Position numbers and translations under genes: made by a program. A DNA stretch of 64,000 nucleotides. Origin: Leptospira ainazelensis (GTDB taxonomy: Bacteria > Spirochaetota > Leptospiria > Leptospirales > Leptospiraceae). The stretch lies in assembly GCF_016918785.1 (NCBI RefSeq), contig NZ_JAFFPT010000060.1:124001-188000 (forward strand). Reading direction: 5' to 3'. This document shows, in pieces, positions 55,679-64,000 of this stretch; position 1 is the first letter of the stretch; the number at the start of each line of letters is the position of its first letter. The notes under the pieces were generated by a model. It searched no databases. It saw only the letters and a list, made by a program, of their open reading frames with translations, and had not been told where the DNA came from.

Positions 55679-56419
55679 ATGTCTTCTAAAACACAACATC
55701 CGGCGATTCTTTCCACCTTTCTTTCGATTTTTCTTTTTTTCGGATGTGGTCAAAATACGGAGACGGCTCAGTCGCCTTTTGTTTTTCTTTCTCCCGTAGG
55801 AGTTCCTCAGTTTTTTAGCGTCATCGCGGCGAACGAAGGAATCACCGACAAAGCTGAAAAAGATACGGATTTCGTTTCCGAACCGAACAGCTACAAACCG
55901 GAGTTTTTAATCCGTTATTTTGTTACAAACGGGGAACCTCAGTTTGTAGGATACAATCTTTATATTACAACGGCGGCTCCTTCCGTCGCGGAAACTCTCG
56001 CGGGTGGAAACGTCTATTTGGAAGACGGGGTACAACCTTCCTTTCCTCATTTGGCTTCCGAAGCCTCCACTACTTCCACAAAACTGCAAACCCGTCGTGT
56101 TTTAAATCAGGTTGCTCCTCCGGGAGTTTTTCCGTTTATCAAATGCGAAATCTATACGTTTTCGATGAGAGCTCTTCTGAACAACGGAATCTTTTCCAAC
56201 CCTTCCACGGCGGTTCGGATGTGTTCTTCTTCTCGTCCTTATCTCTGTCCGGTCGGATCCAGTTGTAATCCTTCGGAATGTAATACAGCTTCTTGCAGTA
56301 CGACGGTGAAACAAAACTGTCCCGTGGGAACTCTTTGTAATCCTTGTCTGATCGCCGGAGCCGAAGAAACCGGATGCGCGTGTCCGTCCGGCGTATCTCC
56401 TCCCGGCTGCAATCTATGA
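55679..56419 (+). CDS. lipoprotein with Cys-rich C-terminus
   Basis: A 246-residue lipoprotein (lipobox LFFGC, Cys about 23). After a beta-rich part the last 70 residues hold about 12 Cys in repeats of the type CPVGSSCNPSEC / CPVGTLCNPC / CACPSG, spaced for disulphides or metal binding. The stop overlaps the rsmI start by 4 bases (56416-56419), so expression is linked to a ribosomal RNA methylase. Function unknown; a secreted-face Cys-knot-like domain is an inference. Confidence 0.65.
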   Translation: MSSKTQHPAILSTFLSIFLFFGCGQNTETAQSPFVFLSPVGVPQFFSVIAANEGITDKAEKDTDFVSEPNSYKPEFLIRYFVTNGEPQFVGYNLYITTAAPSVAETLAGGNVYLEDGVQPSFPHLASEASTTSTKLQTRRVLNQVAPPGVFPFIKCEIYTFSMRALLNNGIFSNPSTAVRMCSSSRPYLCPVGSSCNPSECNTASCSTTVKQNCPVGTLCNPCLIAGAEETGCACPSGVSPPGCNL

Positions 56420-57183
56420 GTTTAGAGGAAGAATCGGAAGAATCTTCCTCGGAAGAAATTCCACTCCAACCGGGAACTCTATATGTGGTTTCCACACCGA
56501 TCGGAAACTTGGAAGACCTTACCTTTCGAGCCTTACGCATTCTTAAAAATACAAATCGAATCCTTTGTGAGAACGCGGGACATTCCCGAAGACTTCTTAA
56601 ATTCTATGGAATCGACACTCCGGCTTCTACGCTCTATAAGGATCAATCCGAGGTTCCCTATTCGGGGCTTCTGGAAGAATTGAGAGAAGGAAAGAATTTC
56701 GCTCTTATCTCCGACGCCGGGGCGCCCGGGGTTTCGGATCCGGGTTCTCATCTCGTGAGAATGGTACGGGAAGCGGGACTCAGAGTAACCCCGATTCCCG
56801 GTGCAAGCGCTCTCACCGCGTTACTCTCGATCTCCGGTTGGCAGGCAAATCCGTTTTTGTTTCTGGGATTTATTTCCGAAAAAAAAGGAAAGAAGAGAAA
56901 TCAGCTGGGAGAATGGAAAAACTTCGAAGGTTTGATCATGATCTTTGAATCGGTACATCGGATCGGAGATACCCTCGACGCCGTGAAAGAAATTTTTCCG
57001 AACGGGGAATTTCTGATCGGACGAGAAATGACCAAAATGCACGAGGAAATTCTTCATTATTCTCCTCTTTCCGAAGGAAAACTCAAGGAATTTGCCCGAA
57101 AGGGCGAATTTGTGGTTTTAATCAATACGAATCGGAAAAAAATGCTTAAAGGCTCTCTTGGATCGGCCGATAGAATTCAGTAG
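56416..57183 (+). CDS. rsmI: 16S rRNA (cytidine(1402)-2'-O)-methyltransferase RsmI
   Basis: 255 residues from the ATG at 56416, which overlaps the previous stop; the frame is open further but lies in the preceding gene. The conserved blocks VVSTPIGNLEDLTFRALRIL and ALISDAGAPGVSDPG (SAM binding) and VTPIPGASALTALLSISGW are present. It methylates C1402 in the decoding centre using SAM. A charged Glu/Ser N-terminal extension precedes the core. FlgM starts 12 bases after. Confidence 0.92.
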   Translation: MSLEEESEESSSEEIPLQPGTLYVVSTPIGNLEDLTFRALRILKNTNRILCENAGHSRRLLKFYGIDTPASTLYKDQSEVPYSGLLEELREGKNFALISDAGAPGVSDPGSHLVRMVREAGLRVTPIPGASALTALLSISGWQANPFLFLGFISEKKGKKRNQLGEWKNFEGLIMIFESVHRIGDTLDAVKEIFPNGEFLIGREMTKMHEEILHYSPLSEGKLKEFARKGEFVVLINTNRKKMLKGSLGSADRIQ

Positions 57184-57190
57184 AGGTAAG

Positions 57191-57519
<329 letters not shown>

Positions 57520-57601
57520 AAACGTTACGGAAGACTGATTTTTACCTCTATTTAAATTAGAATGATTCCGAGTCACTAGGTTACTCTGGGGGACGACGAC
57601 G

Positions 57602-58768
57602 ATGCCGATACTCCCCGATTGGGTTAATTACACATTTCCACCTAAAATCCACTTTGAAGCTGACTGCGGTTACAAAGTGGGTAACTTCGTTAAAAACATT
57701 GGAACAAGAACCGTTATTTTTTCCACTCAACAAGAGCTGGAGAATATGGACGAGTTGTCCATCATCAAAACCAGTTTAGAAAAACATATCGATGGAGTTA
57801 TACTCTACGATGATATCGTAAAAGAACCCACACTCGAAGAATTGGACACGGCCGCATATTTTGCTAAAATCGCAAACGCGGATTGTATCATCGGTTACGG
57901 TTCCTACGAATCGATCAGCATGGCGAAAATCATCGCCCTTCTCGTTACAAACGACATTTTCGCAGAAGAGATGTTAAACGATAAAAAGACAAAACTTAAA
58001 AAACCGCTTCCGCTTATTTTGATTCCCACTCATCCCGTTTTTGGTTTGGAATGTTCTCCGATTTCTACGGTTCTTTTGGGAGACGAGAAGATCATCAAAT
58101 ACTTTTCCCACGAACTTCTTTTTCCCGAGCTGATCATCGCGGACCCGAAAATTTCCTCTTTTATGAGTTCTTCCGATATTTCAAAAGTTGGAGTAGGAAT
58201 TTTGGCTGCGGCGGTGGACACGATTCTTTCCAAATTTTCCACTGAGTTGACGATTTCTTCCGCCTTGAGAGCGATCGAACTTCTTCAGAAAAACCTGATT
58301 CCTTCGATAAGGGATCCGAAAAACATCAACTATAAAAACGGTCTTTATGCTGCGAGTCTTTTGACCGGAATCGCTCAGTCTTCCAGCTCTTTAGGACTTT
58401 GTTTCGCGCTTTCATTAGCAAGTTCGAATATTACGAATCTTGATATTTTTCAGTCCATGTCCATTCTTCTTCCACACGTGATGGAATACAATCTCACCTC
58501 CTCCGCGGGTAAATACGTGATGATCGCAAGAGCCTTAGACGAGGACATCACGAACATTTCGGTGATCGAGGCCGCTATCAAGGCCGTGGAAGGAATTCGG
58601 AAAATTTTTATAGAATTGAAAATTCCTCAGAGGTTGTCCGAATACGAAGTGAGAAAGATCGATCTTCCTCTGATTGCAAATCTCGCGGCTTCGTTTCCGT
58701 TTTTGGATTCCCTTCCGAGAGAACTTCCTAAAAACGAGATCGAGACGATCTTGGTCGCCGCTTTCTAA
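57602..58768 (+). CDS. iron-alcohol-dehydrogenase-like protein lacking metal ligands
   Basis: A 388-residue protein clearly of the group III (Fe-ADH) fold: IGYGSYESISMAK, the LILIPTHPVFGLECSPISTV region, LIIADPKISSFM, and the SILLPHVMEYN end piece. The four usual metal ligands are lost: the Asp and His of DALTHAIE become Leu201 and Val205, the His of the VHALAHPLG motif becomes Phe268, and the His before the LLP motif becomes Ile/Phe at 282-283. It also lacks the GGGSxxD nucleotide pattern. A scaffold, sensor or non-metal enzyme is more likely than an alcohol dehydrogenase. The ribosome site is GGGGGACG. Confidence 0.78.
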   Translation: MPILPDWVNYTFPPKIHFEADCGYKVGNFVKNIGTRTVIFSTQQELENMDELSIIKTSLEKHIDGVILYDDIVKEPTLEELDTAAYFAKIANADCIIGYGSYESISMAKIIALLVTNDIFAEEMLNDKKTKLKKPLPLILIPTHPVFGLECSPISTVLLGDEKIIKYFSHELLFPELIIADPKISSFMSSSDISKVGVGILAAAVDTILSKFSTELTISSALRAIELLQKNLIPSIRDPKNINYKNGLYAASLLTGIAQSSSSLGLCFALSLASSNITNLDIFQSMSILLPHVMEYNLTSSAGKYVMIARALDEDITNISVIEAAIKAVEGIRKIFIELKIPQRLSEYEVRKIDLPLIANLAASFPFLDSLPRELPKNEIETILVAAF

Positions 58769-59504
58769 GAGTTTAAAAAATCGCGGCGTTCACGGAGGAT
58801 GGTCGAAGTTCCGACAAAAGACGTCCGATTTTTTTTTCTTGTAAGAATGCGATTTCCGTGAAAAAGAAAAATCTTCCAAGTTTTCCCGGGAAGCGAGTCC
58901 GCCCAGTCCGGGCATTCCTTACCCACAAAGTTGTTTGAATCTTAAGAAAAATCTGTCGGAACTACGACAATCCTCCGTGAAACGAAATCCCCGCCCGGAT
59001 TTCGGGTGGAGGGGAGCGGTGGCGGGAAAACTCCGGGAGATTTTCCTATATCACAGAATTATAATTTTGCAAACACAATTCTCTCTCAGAGCCTTTGTAG
59101 GAACTCCTACAAAAAATCTTATCGGGACCTGGTTCATTCTAAATAGTTTTTCCAATTGCGTGTAAGGTTATGCAAAAAACTCAGTGCAAGATCCCTATGG
59201 CTCTCTACCCGGTGTGGGCCTGCAAATTTCTCAGTAGAAGGTCGGAACTACGACAAAGACCCTCCGCGACTTTCCTAATTTTTCCCCTTAACCGACTTCA
59301 CTTTCAAAGACGCACAACGTGTGGAAAGAATCCTTTCCGAATCAGCAAAAAAAAATCTGAATTTTGGTAAAAAAAAATCAAAAAACCGTTCCGAGTGTTC
59401 CTCTTCAAGAACCGTCTTTAAACAGAAGGGAAAAGGGAAACGCCGCCTAAAAGGGCAAAAAAACATTTGAAACTGCCTCTCTTCCCTCAAAACTTGGAGA
59501 CAGA
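58769..59504. other. gene-free region with four GGAACT repeats
   Basis: About 736 bases without a gene; small frames at 58935 and 59170 lack start signals and coding character. It holds GGAACT elements at 58802, 58955, 59097 and 59241 and sits before the bactofilin gene. Confidence 0.55.
58802..59254. repeat. four GGAACT hairpin elements with matching arms
   Basis: GTCGAAGTTCCGAC (58802-58815, read as GTCGGAACTTCGAC on the minus strand), GTCGGAACTACGAC at 58955-58968 and 59241-59254, and GTAGGAACTCCTAC at 59097-59110 with TTT/AAA flanks. The arms pair as GTCG/CGAC or GTAGG/CCTAC around a shared GGAACT core. Confidence 0.85.
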
Positions 59505-59825
<321 letters not shown>

Positions 59826-59827
59826 GA

Positions 59828-63304
<3,477 letters not shown>

Positions 63305-63316
63305 TTTCATTCCCCC

Positions 63317-64000
<684 letters not shown>

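Noticed and set aside
58802..59254. CRISPR array
   Set aside because: Repeats are only 14 bases, irregularly spaced and in both orientations; no Cas genes.

Overview
The window reads as chromosome from a spirochaete of the genus Leptospira, most likely the pathogenic side of the genus. Reasons: Leptospira-restricted families (DUF1564- and DUF1577-like proteins), many lipoproteins with loose spirochaetal lipoboxes, a FlaA flagellar sheath paralogue beside LPS genes, a periplasmic-flagellum regulator (FlgM), and short GGAACT-centred repeats in the spacers. The species cannot be fixed from the sequence alone. No rRNA, insertion sequence, prophage or CRISPR array was seen; the only tRNA is an initiator tRNA.

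Layout. 1-5.1 kb: a YciI-like protein, an adenylate cyclase, and a glycosyltransferase/O-antigen-ligase pair. 5.2-10.1 kb: a co-directional cluster that looks like a metal (probably copper) handling unit: STAS-like protein, Cys/His-rich exported protein, MbnP-family lipoprotein, di-haem MbnH-type peroxidase, a lipoprotein and an outer-membrane barrel. 10.2-14.9 kb: exported proteins, a lipoprotein and an M23 peptidase, separated by repeat-bearing spacers. 15-23.3 kb (minus strand): NhaC antiporter, RluA pseudouridine synthase, PilZ/DUF1577 protein, a fused ATP-grasp/FMN oxidoreductase, MnmA and a two-lobed aspartic protease. 23.3-32.5 kb: GGDEF protein, initiator tRNA, ProC/YggS pair, FlaA paralogue, HAD hydrolase, WaaA (KdtA), a START-like membrane protein and a DUF1564 protein. 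32.8-36.1 kb: membrane pyrophosphatase and a divergent TPR protein.

36.4-40.1 kb is an accessory-looking run of seven small lipoprotein genes, most with 4-base stop/start overlaps. Five look like diverged TRL-like paralogues sharing a Cys pair, and the last carries an HEXXH zinc-protease motif. 40.4-50.6 kb: a three-gene ABC-2 exporter, an RNA methyltransferase, a SpoIID lipoprotein and a LolD/FtsX-type exporter. 50.6-54.6 kb: PyrE, glutamine-dependent NAD synthetase, and a HigBA toxin-antitoxin pair whose toxin ends early unless the ribosome slips -1 at a T6C site. 54.8-64 kb: exported proteins, RsmI, FlgM, a metal-site-less Fe-ADH homologue, bactofilin, RecJ, PcnB and the start of an M23 peptidase.

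Most interesting items: the MbnP/MbnH-like cluster, the ATP-grasp/alpha-hydroxy-acid oxidase fusion, the HigB slippery site, the TRL-like lipoprotein operon, the iron-less Fe-ADH paralogue next to flgM, the GGAACT hairpin repeats with matching arms, and a structured non-coding block at 32.55-32.68 kb. All family calls are from memory of family motifs; no database search was run.
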